A DNA stretch of 64,000 bases from Tanticharoenia sakaeratensis NBRC 103193. Its GTDB lineage: Bacteria > Pseudomonadota > Alphaproteobacteria > Acetobacterales > Acetobacteraceae. Below, piece by piece: positions 17,859-27,100 of this stretch (positions within the stretch are counted from its first letter, which is position 1; each line of letters opens with the position of its first letter). A program made the position numbers and the translations under genes. The notes under the pieces were generated by a model, which made no database searches, had not been told where the DNA came from, and saw nothing but the letters and a program-made list of their open reading frames with translations. Location: assembly GCF_000963885.1 (NCBI RefSeq), contig NZ_BALE01000004.1, positions 108,900-172,899 of the forward strand, in the 5' to 3' direction.

Positions 17859-17945
17859 TGCGGGCCGCAGGGGGATTTGGGGGTTTCGGCGGCAGGGCAT
17901 TTGGAGTTTGATCGACGTCAGAAAAGGCGAGGTTCAAAGACGATC

Positions 17946-18626
17946 ATGTTCATGCTTCCCACACGCCGTCATATGATGCTGCTCGGCACACTGGCCCTGT
18001 CCTGCGCCCCGGTGGGCGCAGCATTCGCCGATCCGTCATCCCAGCATCCGCCGCTCGCGCCGACACGCGACGTTACCGTGGACTACACGGTGCAGCCGCA
18101 GGGTTCGCCCACACCCATTCCGGTGAAAGTCGCATTCTCGGGCGACGGCAACCTGCTTCGGATCGACGGCAATGGCGGCAAGTCGATCACGATCCTCGAT
18201 CGGCAGAACCAGCTCGTGACGCTCGTGAGCACGATGCAGAAGATCTACATGCAGTTTTCGCCGCGCAGCGGCCTGCGCAATCCGTTTCTGCTGAGCATGT
18301 CGATGCATTACACGCCTGCCGGCACGGCAACGGTCGCAGGCCTTGCGTGCAACAAATGGGCGATTTCCACCGATCACGGTTCGGCGCAGGCATGCGTCAC
18401 GGACGATGGCGTGATCCTGTCCGAATCCGGCGTCGACGCGGATGGTGCCCAGGGGCAGCTGACGGCGCAGACCGTTCAGTATGGCCCGGTTCCAAGCAGC
18501 CAGTTCCAGCCGCCCAGCGGCTACGAGCAGATCAAGCCGCATTCGGGCGGTGCCGGTGCCGGCGCTCCCGGGGCAGGCAACGGGCCGGTCACGGGGGCCG
18601 CACCCGGCGCGGTGCCCCCGCAGTAA
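17946..18626 (+). CDS. Secreted protein of a tandem paralogous pair (upstream copy)
   Basis: A 226-residue protein with a signal peptide (MMLLGTLALSCAPVGAAFA). The mature part is beta-rich, with RDVTVDYTVQPQG, FSGDGNLLRID and LDRQNQLVTLV, followed by a two-cysteine segment (LACNKWAISTDHGSAQACVTDDGVIL). It ends in a Gly/Pro/Ala-rich tail. Its layout resembles DUF4412-type outer-membrane or periplasmic proteins, without a firm match. The next gene has the same arrangement, so they look like duplicates. The start at 17946 is chosen for the signal peptide. Function is unknown. Confidence 0.7.
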   Translation: MFMLPTRRHMMLLGTLALSCAPVGAAFADPSSQHPPLAPTRDVTVDYTVQPQGSPTPIPVKVAFSGDGNLLRIDGNGGKSITILDRQNQLVTLVSTMQKIYMQFSPRSGLRNPFLLSMSMHYTPAGTATVAGLACNKWAISTDHGSAQACVTDDGVILSESGVDADGAQGQLTAQTVQYGPVPSSQFQPPSGYEQIKPHSGGAGAGAPGAGNGPVTGAAPGAVPPQ

Positions 18627-18627
18627 C

Positions 18628-19206
18628 GTGACGATCCTGAACTCGATCCGGGCCGGACTCTGGCTCGGGACGCTTGCGTGCATCGGCGGCGTTGCACAGG
18701 CGGCCGATGCGCCTCTCGTAACACCACTTGTCGATTCTGACGTGACCTATCGGATGACGGCGCCGAACGGCAGCGTCATGCATCAGCGCATGCGATGGAG
18801 TGCCCGTCGCTGGCGTCAGCGTCTCGATATCGACGGGGCCGCGACCTACATGGTCAGCGATTACAAGACCCATGTGATGGTCGTGTTCGACAGGACGCAT
18901 CAGACCGCAACGGTCTCGGGATCTCCTTCGGCGTCCTTTCTGGCACCCGGTACGCCAGCCGATGGCGTCTGGCGAAAAACCGGTTCCGCGCTTCAGGTGG
19001 CCGGGCAGAACTGCACGGTCTGGGAAAGCGAGGACACCGACCGGCAGGCGGCCGACGTCTGCTATACGGACGATGGGCTTCTGCTTCAGGCGACGCGTGG
19101 TGGTGTCGTCATGCTCACCGCGCAAGCGGTCTCGCGCGATGCGATTTCGGACGAGATCTTCGCTGTTCCGTCTGGCTTCAGGCTCGTGCGACAGGCTCCG
19201 CAATAG
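18628..19206 (+). CDS. Secreted protein of a tandem paralogous pair (downstream copy)
   Basis: A 192-residue exported protein (signal peptide LWLGTLACIGGVAQA) starting with GTG one nucleotide after the upstream paralogue's stop. It shares the plan of the upstream gene: VTYRMTAPNG beta strand, RLDIDGAATYMVSDY, FDRTHQTATV, then the two-cysteine segment QNCTVWESEDTDRQAADVC with YTDDGLLL directly after it. It lacks the Gly/Pro tail. Function is unknown; the pair is probably co-expressed and may act together in the periplasm. Confidence 0.68.
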   Translation: MTILNSIRAGLWLGTLACIGGVAQAADAPLVTPLVDSDVTYRMTAPNGSVMHQRMRWSARRWRQRLDIDGAATYMVSDYKTHVMVVFDRTHQTATVSGSPSASFLAPGTPADGVWRKTGSALQVAGQNCTVWESEDTDRQAADVCYTDDGLLLQATRGGVVMLTAQAVSRDAISDEIFAVPSGFRLVRQAPQ

Positions 19207-19350
19207 ATAGGGGCCGAACAGGCCGTCTGTTACAATTCGTCGGGCAATTGTGGCCGATACGTCTCAAAAACGTCATGGTGCGCGCCGATATTCCATCTTG
19301 AGGACGCAGCGCCCCGCGCGGTGTCCATCGATTGAACCGAGGAGGAATCC

Positions 19351-19716
19351 ATGCGTCGTTTTGCACGTGTCAGCCTGATCGCCGCGAGCCTTCTGAGCGC
19401 CGGCACGTTCGGCGCCGTTGCGATGGCGCCCGCCGCCCAGGCCCAGGGATGGGGCAACCATGGGTGGGGCCGTCCGGGCTACGGATATCATCGCCCGTAT
19501 TATCGCCATGGCTGGGGGCCGGGCGCCGTTGTCGGCGGCGTGATCGGCGGTCTGGCCGTCGGAGCGCTTGCGGCTGGAGCCGTCAATCACGGCTATGGCT
19601 ATGCGCCCCCGCCGCCGGTTGTGTATGCGCCGCCGCCGCGCGTCGTGTACGCGGCACCGCCGCCGCCTGTCGCTTATGCGCCGCCGCCGGTTGCCTATGG
19701 TTATCCGGGTTACTGA
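19351..19716 (+). CDS. Secreted Tyr/Pro/Gly-rich low-complexity protein
   Basis: A 121-residue protein with a signal peptide (LIAASLLSAGTFGAVAMAPAAQA), a Gly/His/Tyr-rich part (WGRPGYGYHRPYYRHGWG), one hydrophobic Gly-rich segment (VVGGVIGGLAVGALAAGAV) and a repetitive C-terminus of Pro-Pro-Val-Val-Tyr-Ala type units. This is the architecture of small exported glycine-zipper proteins often found in acetic acid bacteria; function is unknown. The start has a strong GAGGAGGA Shine-Dalgarno. Confidence 0.75.
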   Translation: MRRFARVSLIAASLLSAGTFGAVAMAPAAQAQGWGNHGWGRPGYGYHRPYYRHGWGPGAVVGGVIGGLAVGALAAGAVNHGYGYAPPPPVVYAPPPRVVYAAPPPPVAYAPPPVAYGYPGY

Positions 19717-19767
19717 AACCCGCGCGTGACGCTTGATCGGTTCGCCGCGAACGGGCAGGGTCGGGAC

Positions 19768-20250
19768 ATGTCAGACCCTGCACGCGCCCTGCCCGGAATC
19801 GGCGATCCGGCTCCTGCGTTCGACCTGCCCGCATCGGGCGGGACGAGCGTTTCGAGCAGCAAGCTCGCAGGCCGGCCGTATCTTCTGTATTTCTACCCGA
19901 AAGCGGATACGCCGGGCTGCACCACGCAGGCCTGCGGTATCCAGGAAGCGCTGCCGCAGCTCGGCAAGCTTGACCTGACGGTCATCGGGGTCAGCCCCGA
20001 TCCGGTTCCCGCGCTCGATCGCTTCGCCGGGAAATTCGGCCTGACCTTTCCGCTCGCGAGTGACGCAGGGCATGTGCTTGCCGACGCCTATGGCGTCTGG
20101 GTCGAAAAATCCATGTATGGACGGACCTATTTCGGCATGGAGCGCAGCTCGTTCCTTGTCGACAGCGAAGGTCGGATCCGGGCTGTCTGGCGGAAGGTCA
20201 AACCCGCGGACCACGCGTCGCTCGTGGCAGAGGCCGCGGCCGGGCTCTGA
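19768..20250 (+). CDS. bcp: Peroxiredoxin, Bcp/PrxQ type
   Basis: A 160-residue thiol peroxidase of the AhpC/TSA superfamily that reduces hydrogen and organic peroxides. The active site is YPKADTPGCTTQACGI: the peroxidatic Cys is in TPGC, with a second Cys five residues later, as in PrxQ/Bcp enzymes that form an intramolecular disulfide. Other family segments are GDPAPAFDLP, FGLTFPLASD and the YGRTYFGMERSSFLVD C-terminal block. The start at 19768 matches the family N-terminus; a GTG at 19726 is the alternative. It is probably cytoplasmic. Confidence 0.9.
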   Translation: MSDPARALPGIGDPAPAFDLPASGGTSVSSSKLAGRPYLLYFYPKADTPGCTTQACGIQEALPQLGKLDLTVIGVSPDPVPALDRFAGKFGLTFPLASDAGHVLADAYGVWVEKSMYGRTYFGMERSSFLVDSEGRIRAVWRKVKPADHASLVAEAAAGL

Positions 20251-20257
20251 GAAAGAC

Positions 20258-20285
20258 GCCTGTCGCCGATAACGCGGCGACAGGC
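20258..20285. terminator. Perfect hairpin after the peroxiredoxin gene
   Basis: A 10-bp perfect stem (GCCTGTCGCC / GGCGACAGGC, 8-nt loop) starts 7 nt after the peroxiredoxin stop. No T-run follows, so it is either a weak terminator or a 3'-end stabilising hairpin ahead of the next gene. Confidence 0.5.
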
Positions 20286-20333
20286 TGTTCATCGACGCGG
20301 CCCCTCCGGCCGGGACCACCCAAGGTTTTCACA

Positions 20334-23300
20334 ATGAACGAGTTCGGCGTCGAGTGTCTCGTGGTCGCACGCCGCGCCTTGATTCTGGTTGTGTCCTTCG
20401 TCCTGCTGGTAGCCGTGCTATCGGGACTGCTGCTCTGGCGGCTCACCTTGCGGCCGCTCGACATCACACCCTATGTCTCCCGGGTCCTGCCGGTCACGGT
20501 GGCACGCGGCATCGGTCACCATCCGGCAGGTCGACTGACGTGGCAGCATCTCAGCCTGTTCTGGGATCATGCCGGCCGGGGGCGCGCGTCCGATCTGGTG
20601 TTGTCCGCAACGAACCTTGCGATCAGCCAGTCCAATGGAAAAATTGCGGATTCACTGGCTGACGTATCGGTCCGGCTGGGCATGCATGACCTGCTCCGTC
20701 ATCGGATCGCGCCCTCGGTTGTCTCGGCCCATGGCGTCCGGCTGGCACTTCAGCGCCGACGTGATGGAAGTGTGGACCTCGACCTGCCCGATATGAGGCC
20801 GGGGGGCGCACCGCCGCCGATTTCCCTGTTGCAGCTCCAGCGGATCGCCCTTGCCGATGGGCGGATCACCCTGCGTGATGCCGTGTCCAATACGGTCATC
20901 GCCATCGACGCGATACAGGCTTCAGGACGTCGCGGAACCGGAGACACGTGGCTGGGCACGATGGGCATGATGGTGCGCGCCAGGGGCGAAAGTGCCCGGG
21001 TCGCCCTGTCGTCTCATGCAGGAAGCGGCTCTTCGACCGAGTGGTCCTATGAATCGAGCGCTGTCACGCCCGCGGCGCTGGCACCGTTCACCGCAGCCGC
21101 GCCGGACGTTGCCCGCACCCTGTCGGAATGGCACGTCCCCGTGGCCCTGCGCGCGTCTGCCCGCACGATCCCGACATCCGTCCACGACCATCGGGCGCTG
21201 GCTCTGCTGCCGGGGATGGCATTCGCCGGCATGTCGGCCCAGATCTGGCTCGGCGATGGGAGCGTAGGCCAGATGCGCGGGCCGGACATGCATGTCAGAG
21301 CCGGACAGGTGACAGCGGCGATCGACATGCCCAGGCCGGCACAGGCGCGTGCTGCGACACTCCGGATCACCCAGGCCGTGATCGCCCTCAACGATCCCAC
21401 GCATCCCGATGTCCCGGACACCGTTTTTTCTGCCGACGCGCAAATCAATACCGACGATCTGGCGAAGCCGCTGGTCATTGACGGCGATGCGCATGCGTCT
21501 GCTTCGACACTCGATTTCGCAACACTCGGCGCAGTCTGGCCGAGCAGCATCATGCGCGGCGCCCAGATCTGGGTAACGCGCAACATTACCGCCGGAACAG
21601 GGCAAGGACTGTCGGCCCACGCGCATATACATGCCGACCACGGGCTGTCGTCGCTGACGGCGACCGCGCTCGACGGCGGCATGACGGCGGACGGGCTGCG
21701 GCTTGCGTGGCTCGCACCGGTGCCTCCCGTCGAAAATCTTCAGGCGAGTGCGACGTTTGATGGCCCGAACGCACTGGTCCTGAAATTCGGGCATGGCACT
21801 CAGCTGACGCGAGCGGGGCCCTTGATGGTGCCGAGCGGCTCAATGCGCATCAATGGCCTGATGGTGAAGGATCAGGACGCCGACATCAGTGTCGACAGTT
21901 CGGGCAGTCTCGCGCGTTTCGTAGCCCTGCTTTCGGAGCGGCGCCTCAACCTGCTCTCGCGCCATCCGTTTCCGTTCAGCGATCCTCAAGGCGAGGTGCA
22001 AAGCACGGTCGCACTGCATCTTCCGCTGACTGCCCGGGTTCGTGTCAGTGACATAACTCTGCATGCGCAGGCCGATTTCACGCGCGTTCATCTCGGCAAC
22101 GTCGTCCTCGGCCGCTCCGTGGACGACGGACGCGGTCATCTGGAGGCGACCACGAAAGCGCTCGACGTCGTGGCGCATGATCCGTTGTCGGGTGTGCCGA
22201 CCGACGTGACCGTCCATGAAGATTTCACGGACGGCGCGCCGGACCGCATTACCCGTCATATCCATGCTGTTTCATATCTCGATCCCGACAATGTCGTGCG
22301 CGCGGGGATTGCGCCGCCCGGCCTGTTCCAGGGGCAGCTCGAACTGACTTCGGACTATCGCGCCCGGCCGGACGGGCGGGCCGACATGGATCTCGACCTC
22401 GATCTGACCCGGGCCGACCTCTCCGTGCCCGTGTGGCACAAGGCCCGCGGTATTTCAGCCGATGCCCGCGCGCATCTGGCGATTGCCGGCGGACAGATCA
22501 CGGCAGTGGACGCGATCGAAGCCGCCGGGCCGGAGCTGAGTGTCACGGGGCACAGCGCCGTGGCCGATGGCACGATCCGCGCGGTCGTGCTCGATACCTT
22601 CCGGATCAGTCGGTCCACGGGGCACGCAACGATCGGCGTGCCGCGCTCGGATCATGAGCCGATCGCTGTTTCCGTGACCGCCGATACGCTCGATCTCGCG
22701 CCGCTCGTGCATTCCAGAACACCGGCTCATCCGGCGGCGCCCGGCCGGAACAAGCGCGGCTGGATCATCGATCTTGCGGCACATCGGCTGTTCTATTCGC
22801 AGACGGGCGCACTCGGGACCGTGACCGCTCATCTCGAAAATGACGGTGTTCATCTGGCACGCGGCACGATCCACGTGGTCGACCCGACTGCCGTCGTCGT
22901 CACGATCGCACCGGCAGCCCGCGAGCGTCACGTCGCGATCGATATCGCCGATTTCGGCAGGCTTCTGAGCGCGCTTGGCGTGACGGAGCGGGTGGCGGGC
23001 GGACATGCCGTGCTGGCAGGCGATTTCCATGATCCCATGGCGCGCGTGACGCCGCACAACCCGTCGGGCACGCCGCCGTTCGATGGTACCCTCGATATCG
23101 GGGAATTCGCGTTCCTCAACCCGCCGGGTGCGCTAACGGCCGCGAGCCATCTCTCGGTCTATGACTGGTCCAAAAGCAATGCCCAGCATTTCGAGGTGAC
23201 GCGGATGCATCTTCCACTGCATCTCGATCGTCCGATCCTGCATATCCACGACGGTCGTCTCGGCAATGACGAACTGGGCGCGACCGTGCAGGGGGATGCG

Positions 23301-23528
23301 GACCTGAGCGCACAGACCCTGAATCTGCGCGGCACGATCGTGCCGGTCTTCGCCATCAACGCCTTGCCCGGTCGCCTGCCCGGTGTCGGGCGGGTCTTCA
23401 GCCCGGAGAAGGGCGGCGGCCTTCTGGCGACCACGTTCCGGGTCACGGGGCCCATGGGCCAGCCGGCGGTGCATGTGCAGCCGCTCTCAATGCTGCTGCC
23501 GGGTGCGCTGCGCAATCTGGTGGAATGA
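20334..23528 (+). CDS. YhdP/AsmA-like large envelope protein
   Basis: A 1064-residue protein of the AsmA-like group, most like YhdP (DUF3971 and AsmA C-terminal parts). One N-terminal transmembrane helix (ALILVVSFVLLVAVLSGLLLW) anchors a long periplasmic beta-rich body. Related proteins (YhdP, TamB, YdbH) are implicated in moving phospholipid between inner and outer membranes. The C-terminal part has the family-like GTIVPVFAINALPGRLPGVG segment, near residues 1000-1020. The ATG at 20334 precedes the membrane helix. An HD-GYP gene follows 49 nt downstream. A second AsmA protein lies at 28150. Assignment to YhdP is by architecture and length, so moderately certain. Confidence 0.78.
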   Translation: MNEFGVECLVVARRALILVVSFVLLVAVLSGLLLWRLTLRPLDITPYVSRVLPVTVARGIGHHPAGRLTWQHLSLFWDHAGRGRASDLVLSATNLAISQSNGKIADSLADVSVRLGMHDLLRHRIAPSVVSAHGVRLALQRRRDGSVDLDLPDMRPGGAPPPISLLQLQRIALADGRITLRDAVSNTVIAIDAIQASGRRGTGDTWLGTMGMMVRARGESARVALSSHAGSGSSTEWSYESSAVTPAALAPFTAAAPDVARTLSEWHVPVALRASARTIPTSVHDHRALALLPGMAFAGMSAQIWLGDGSVGQMRGPDMHVRAGQVTAAIDMPRPAQARAATLRITQAVIALNDPTHPDVPDTVFSADAQINTDDLAKPLVIDGDAHASASTLDFATLGAVWPSSIMRGAQIWVTRNITAGTGQGLSAHAHIHADHGLSSLTATALDGGMTADGLRLAWLAPVPPVENLQASATFDGPNALVLKFGHGTQLTRAGPLMVPSGSMRINGLMVKDQDADISVDSSGSLARFVALLSERRLNLLSRHPFPFSDPQGEVQSTVALHLPLTARVRVSDITLHAQADFTRVHLGNVVLGRSVDDGRGHLEATTKALDVVAHDPLSGVPTDVTVHEDFTDGAPDRITRHIHAVSYLDPDNVVRAGIAPPGLFQGQLELTSDYRARPDGRADMDLDLDLTRADLSVPVWHKARGISADARAHLAIAGGQITAVDAIEAAGPELSVTGHSAVADGTIRAVVLDTFRISRSTGHATIGVPRSDHEPIAVSVTADTLDLAPLVHSRTPAHPAAPGRNKRGWIIDLAAHRLFYSQTGALGTVTAHLENDGVHLARGTIHVVDPTAVVVTIAPAARERHVAIDIADFGRLLSALGVTERVAGGHAVLAGDFHDPMARVTPHNPSGTPPFDGTLDIGEFAFLNPPGALTAASHLSVYDWSKSNAQHFEVTRMHLPLHLDRPILHIHDGRLGNDELGATVQGDADLSAQTLNLRGTIVPVFAINALPGRLPGVGRVFSPEKGGGLLATTFRVTGPMGQPAVHVQPLSMLLPGALRNLVE

Positions 23529-23577
23529 GAGGCGCCGGCTTCACGGTTTGTTAAGGCAGACATGATTGCCTGCGGGC

Positions 23578-24726
23578 ATGCTCACGATGCCTCATTCGAC
23601 ATTGCTCGTCATCGGTCCCGACAATATGCGTCAGGCCGCTTTGACAGCGGCTTTCGCGCCTTTCGGCACGACCGTGGTCGTCGATCTGGAAATGCCGGGC
23701 TTCAATCGGTCTGCGCTGCAGGACTGGGCCGGCAAGGGGGCTCCGGAAGTCAATCTGATCCTCGTGACGAGCCTCGAGACGATCGGGCGCGGCCATATGC
23801 AGGTGGCGCTCTCCGCGATCCCGCCGGAACTGCGCGCGGGCGTGCCCGTGGTGTTCGCGATGCGCGGTCCTTCGGCTCTGGAGCATATCCGCGCCACCAT
23901 GTCCGGCGCGTCGGAGATCATCGATACACGCTGCTCGCCGGAGGATATTGCCGCGCGGTGCCATGTCCTGATCGAACTGGAACGCGACAGGCGGATGCTC
24001 GCTGCTGCGGGGGCATCGGAGATCACGTTGCGTGGGCTGCTGGATGCGGCAGGCAATGGCGCGCCGCTCGATCTCGAACAGACCGAGCGGACGGCGGGGC
24101 TTATGCTCGATGCGACGCGCAAGGACGGCGTCGGCCGCTGGATGACGACCGTCGCGCAGTTCCATGACCAGACCTATCGCCATTCGCTGCTGATGGCAGG
24201 GATCATGGCGGGTTTCATGGTGGCGCTGGGGGTCGGGACGCGGGACAGCCGCCGCATGACCTCGGCCGCCATGGTGCATGATGTCGGCAAGGCGCTGTTG
24301 CCTCCGGCCTTGCTCGACAAGCCTGCCCGGCTGACCGAGGAAGAATTCACGCTCGTGAAGAAGCACCCGATCTGGGGATATGACATGCTGCGCGCGCAGG
24401 GCGAGGCGGATCCGATGCTGCTTTCCGTGACGCGACATCATCATGAAATGCTGGATGGATCGGGCTATCCCGACGGACTTTCGGCTTCGGCCATCAGCGA
24501 CCACGTCCGCATCGCCACGATCTGCGACATCTTCACAGCCCTCGTCGAGCCGCGCTCCTACAAGGCCTGTCTTTCGGCGGAAGACGCGCTCGTCCGTCTC
24601 CAGGATATGGGCGACAAGCTCGACCCCGACCTGCTGCGCATCTTCGAGACGCAGTTCCTCCCGCAGGTGCCCGGTATCCCGCTGAAATGCCCGGCGGAGA
24701 TCCCGGACACCGCGATTTCGGCCTGA
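23578..24726 (+). CDS. HD-GYP domain protein with degenerate receiver-like N-terminus
   Basis: A 382-residue putative cyclic-di-GMP phosphodiesterase. The HD-GYP domain (about residues 175-350) has the full set of motifs: VHDVGK, KKHP, HHHEMLDGSGYPDGL and DIFTAL, so the metal site looks intact. Residues about 1-130 resemble a response-regulator receiver fold (TLLVIGPDN, then VPVVFAMRG and SEIIDTRCSPEDIAARCHVLIE). The lysine position is replaced and I see no clear phospho-acceptor cluster, so phosphorylation is doubtful. ATG at 23578 is chosen; TTG at 23566 and ATG at 23587 are alternatives. It stands alone, without a histidine kinase nearby. Confidence 0.85.
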   Translation: MLTMPHSTLLVIGPDNMRQAALTAAFAPFGTTVVVDLEMPGFNRSALQDWAGKGAPEVNLILVTSLETIGRGHMQVALSAIPPELRAGVPVVFAMRGPSALEHIRATMSGASEIIDTRCSPEDIAARCHVLIELERDRRMLAAAGASEITLRGLLDAAGNGAPLDLEQTERTAGLMLDATRKDGVGRWMTTVAQFHDQTYRHSLLMAGIMAGFMVALGVGTRDSRRMTSAAMVHDVGKALLPPALLDKPARLTEEEFTLVKKHPIWGYDMLRAQGEADPMLLSVTRHHHEMLDGSGYPDGLSASAISDHVRIATICDIFTALVEPRSYKACLSAEDALVRLQDMGDKLDPDLLRIFETQFLPQVPGIPLKCPAEIPDTAISA

Positions 24727-24777
24727 GACCTTACCGGTACCGCGCGGACACATTATGTTCCTGCCTGATGGCGAGAC

Positions 24778-26214
24778 ATGATGGACGCGAGGGATATGGC
24801 GATGGCAGGTCCGAGTGAGAGCGACCTGTTCGGTGCGCCGGCACCGAGCGAACATGCGGCAAAAGCCAAGCCCGCTCCGCGCAGCGCGTCGGGTGCCAAG
24901 GCACCATCCGCATCAGCGCCGTCCGCACCCGATCGGACCCCGGCACCCCGGACCCAGCCGCTTGCGGACAGGCTCCGCCCTCAACGCCTCGAGGATGTCG
25001 TGGGGCAGGATCACCTCTTGGGCGCGCGTGGCGCACTGTCGCTTATGCTGGCGCGGGAGACGCTGTCGAGCCTGATCCTGTGGGGTGGTCCGGGCTGCGG
25101 CAAGACGACGATCGCCCGTCTGCTGGCGGACCGCGCGGATCTTGCCTTCGTGCAGATCTCCGCCGTGTTCTCGGGCGTTGCCGACCTGAAACGCGCTTTC
25201 GAGCAGGCGTCGCAGCGCCAGCAGCTCGACGGACGCGGCACACTCCTGTTCGTCGATGAAATTCACCGCTTCAACCGCGCACAGCAGGATGGTTTCCTGC
25301 CTTATGTGGAGCGCGGGACCGTCGTGCTGGTGGGCGCGACGACAGAGAACCCATCCTTTGCCCTGAACGCTGCCCTGCTGTCTCGTTGCCAGGTCATGGT
25401 GCTGCACCGGCTGGACGAAACCGGCCTCGAAAAGCTGCTTGTGCGGGCCGAGACGCAGATCGGGCATCCGCTGCCGCTGACGGAGGCCGGGCGCGCGGCC
25501 TTGCGTGCCATGGCGGATGGCGACGGGCGCTATCTCCTGAACATGGCCGAGCAACTGGCGGCTCTTCCCGATCCGACACCGCTCGATCCCGGACAGCTGT
25601 CGGACATGCTGGCCAGACGTGCGATCCTGTACGACCGCGACCGGGAGGAGCATTACAATCTCATCTCGGCACTTCATAAATCGCTGCGTGGATCAGATCC
25701 GGATGCGGGTCTCTACTGGTTCGCGCGCATGCTGGAGGGCGGGGAAGACCCGCGCTATATCGCCCGCCGGCTGACACGTTTCGCCGCCGAGGACGTGGGG
25801 GAGGCCGATCCACAGGCCCTTCCGCTTGCGATCGCGGCATGGGAGACGTTCGAGCGTCTCGGTACGCCCGAGGGCGAACTGGCTCTGGCACAGCTCGTCG
25901 TCCATCTTGCGACAGCTCCCAAATCCAATGCGGTCTATGTTGGCTACAAGCGGGCGCGGGCCCTTGCCCGCGAGACGGGCAGCCTGATCCCGCCTGCCCA
26001 TATCCGGAATGCCCCGACGAAGCTCATGCGCGAGCTGGGATATGGAAAGGGCTACGAATACGACCATGATGCGGACGGCGCCTTCTCCGGGCAGAACTAT
26101 TTCCCAGACGGCATGCCGCGCGCGGTTCTCTACGAGCCGACCGGCCGTGGCCGGGAAGCCGAGATCGGGCGTCATCTCGCCAGCCTGCGGGCAAGGCGCG
26201 ACCGGCGGGGCTGA
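24778..26214 (+). CDS. rarA: Replication-associated recombination protein A (RarA/MgsA)
   Basis: A 478-residue AAA+ ATPase acting at stalled replication forks. After a low-complexity Ala/Pro/Ser leader (about residues 1-60) the family core begins with LADRLRPQRLEDVVGQDHLLG. Walker A is GGPGCGKTT, Walker B LLFVDEIHRFN, sensor 1 VGATTENPSF, and the C-terminal tetramerisation region carries SALHKSLRGSDPDAGLYW. The leader is longer than in most RarA proteins. Two ATGs in tandem (24778, 24781) could start it. It converges with the kinase-like gene with 5 nt between stops. Confidence 0.94.
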   Translation: MMDARDMAMAGPSESDLFGAPAPSEHAAKAKPAPRSASGAKAPSASAPSAPDRTPAPRTQPLADRLRPQRLEDVVGQDHLLGARGALSLMLARETLSSLILWGGPGCGKTTIARLLADRADLAFVQISAVFSGVADLKRAFEQASQRQQLDGRGTLLFVDEIHRFNRAQQDGFLPYVERGTVVLVGATTENPSFALNAALLSRCQVMVLHRLDETGLEKLLVRAETQIGHPLPLTEAGRAALRAMADGDGRYLLNMAEQLAALPDPTPLDPGQLSDMLARRAILYDRDREEHYNLISALHKSLRGSDPDAGLYWFARMLEGGEDPRYIARRLTRFAAEDVGEADPQALPLAIAAWETFERLGTPEGELALAQLVVHLATAPKSNAVYVGYKRARALARETGSLIPPAHIRNAPTKLMRELGYGKGYEYDHDADGAFSGQNYFPDGMPRAVLYEPTGRGREAEIGRHLASLRARRDRRG

Positions 26215-26219
26215 AGGGC

Positions 26220-27035
26220 TCATGCGTCGAGCGTGGAGACGGCTTCGCGCGCGATCTCGAGCGCGACCGACGGATCCTGTCCATCTCCGAGCGCCCAGGC
26301 TACAGACAGCCCTGCAAACGCCGCGACCCACATCAGGAGTCGCCGGACCGGCAGATCGGCCATTTCGGCCACGATCCCCAGCCGATGCCCGAACCGCGCG
26401 ACCGCGACCGGGCGGGACGGATCGGCAAGGTCAGGATTGAGGAACAGTGTCGCGTATTCGAAGCCGCGCTCGCCGATCAGGCCTTTCGGATCGATGGCGC
26501 ACCAGCCGGCCGGACCGAAATCCAGCGCATTGGCGTGATGCAGATCGCCGTGGAGGACGACCCTGCCGCGCGGCGCGTCGAGCAGCGCGCAGCTCAGCGC
26601 GCTGCATCGCGTCAGCACGCCGCCATGCGCACGGGCGGCCGGTGGCAGCATCGCGAATGTCCGACGCAGCGGGCAAAGGCCGGGAGGCGCGGGATCCGGC
26701 ACGGCGTGCAGGCGGCGCGCGATGTCGCACAGGATCCGCGTTGCCCGGTCGTCGTCTCCCGACCGCGCCATGTCATCGAGCAGCAGTGGACCTGTCGCCC
26801 GGACGAGCAGAAGGGCATCGCCGTCATGGGCATGGACGTCGGCCGTGCCACGTCCGCGCCACCACATCATGGCCTCATGACCGCGACGCTCTTCCGCGAT
26901 GCGCGCGATCTTGAGCATGGCCAGTTGCCCCTCGTAACGGACAGGCAGGAGATGGCTGCTGGGCGTGGTGAGCGGTGGGCCATCCACGGCAAGCGACCAC
27001 AGGCGGATGTGTTCGGCGAAGGGATCGAGCGTCAT
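26220..27035 (-). CDS. Aminoglycoside phosphotransferase-like kinase (APH(6)/hydroxyurea kinase family)
   Basis: A 271-residue protein of the streptomycin 6-kinase/hydroxyurea phosphotransferase family. The catalytic loop is VLHGDLHHANAL (HGDxxxxN) and the metal-binding segment is CAIDPKGLIGE (DPK form). The N-terminal lobe carries the ATP-binding lysine candidate in AMLKIARIAEE. Members confer streptomycin resistance or phosphorylate unknown small molecules; chromosomal copies like this are often of unknown substrate. It converges with rarA and is divergent from the pseudouridine synthase gene. Confidence 0.82.
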   Translation of the reverse strand: MTLDPFAEHIRLWSLAVDGPPLTTPSSHLLPVRYEGQLAMLKIARIAEERRGHEAMMWWRGRGTADVHAHDGDALLLVRATGPLLLDDMARSGDDDRATRILCDIARRLHAVPDPAPPGLCPLRRTFAMLPPAARAHGGVLTRCSALSCALLDAPRGRVVLHGDLHHANALDFGPAGWCAIDPKGLIGERGFEYATLFLNPDLADPSRPVAVARFGHRLGIVAEMADLPVRRLLMWVAAFAGLSVAWALGDGQDPSVALEIAREAVSTLDA

Positions 27036-27100
27036 GATGGCGGTTCCTCTGCCAAGTTAGCGCTGGACAGGAAGCCTGCGTTGCGGGCAAGCGGAGCGGC

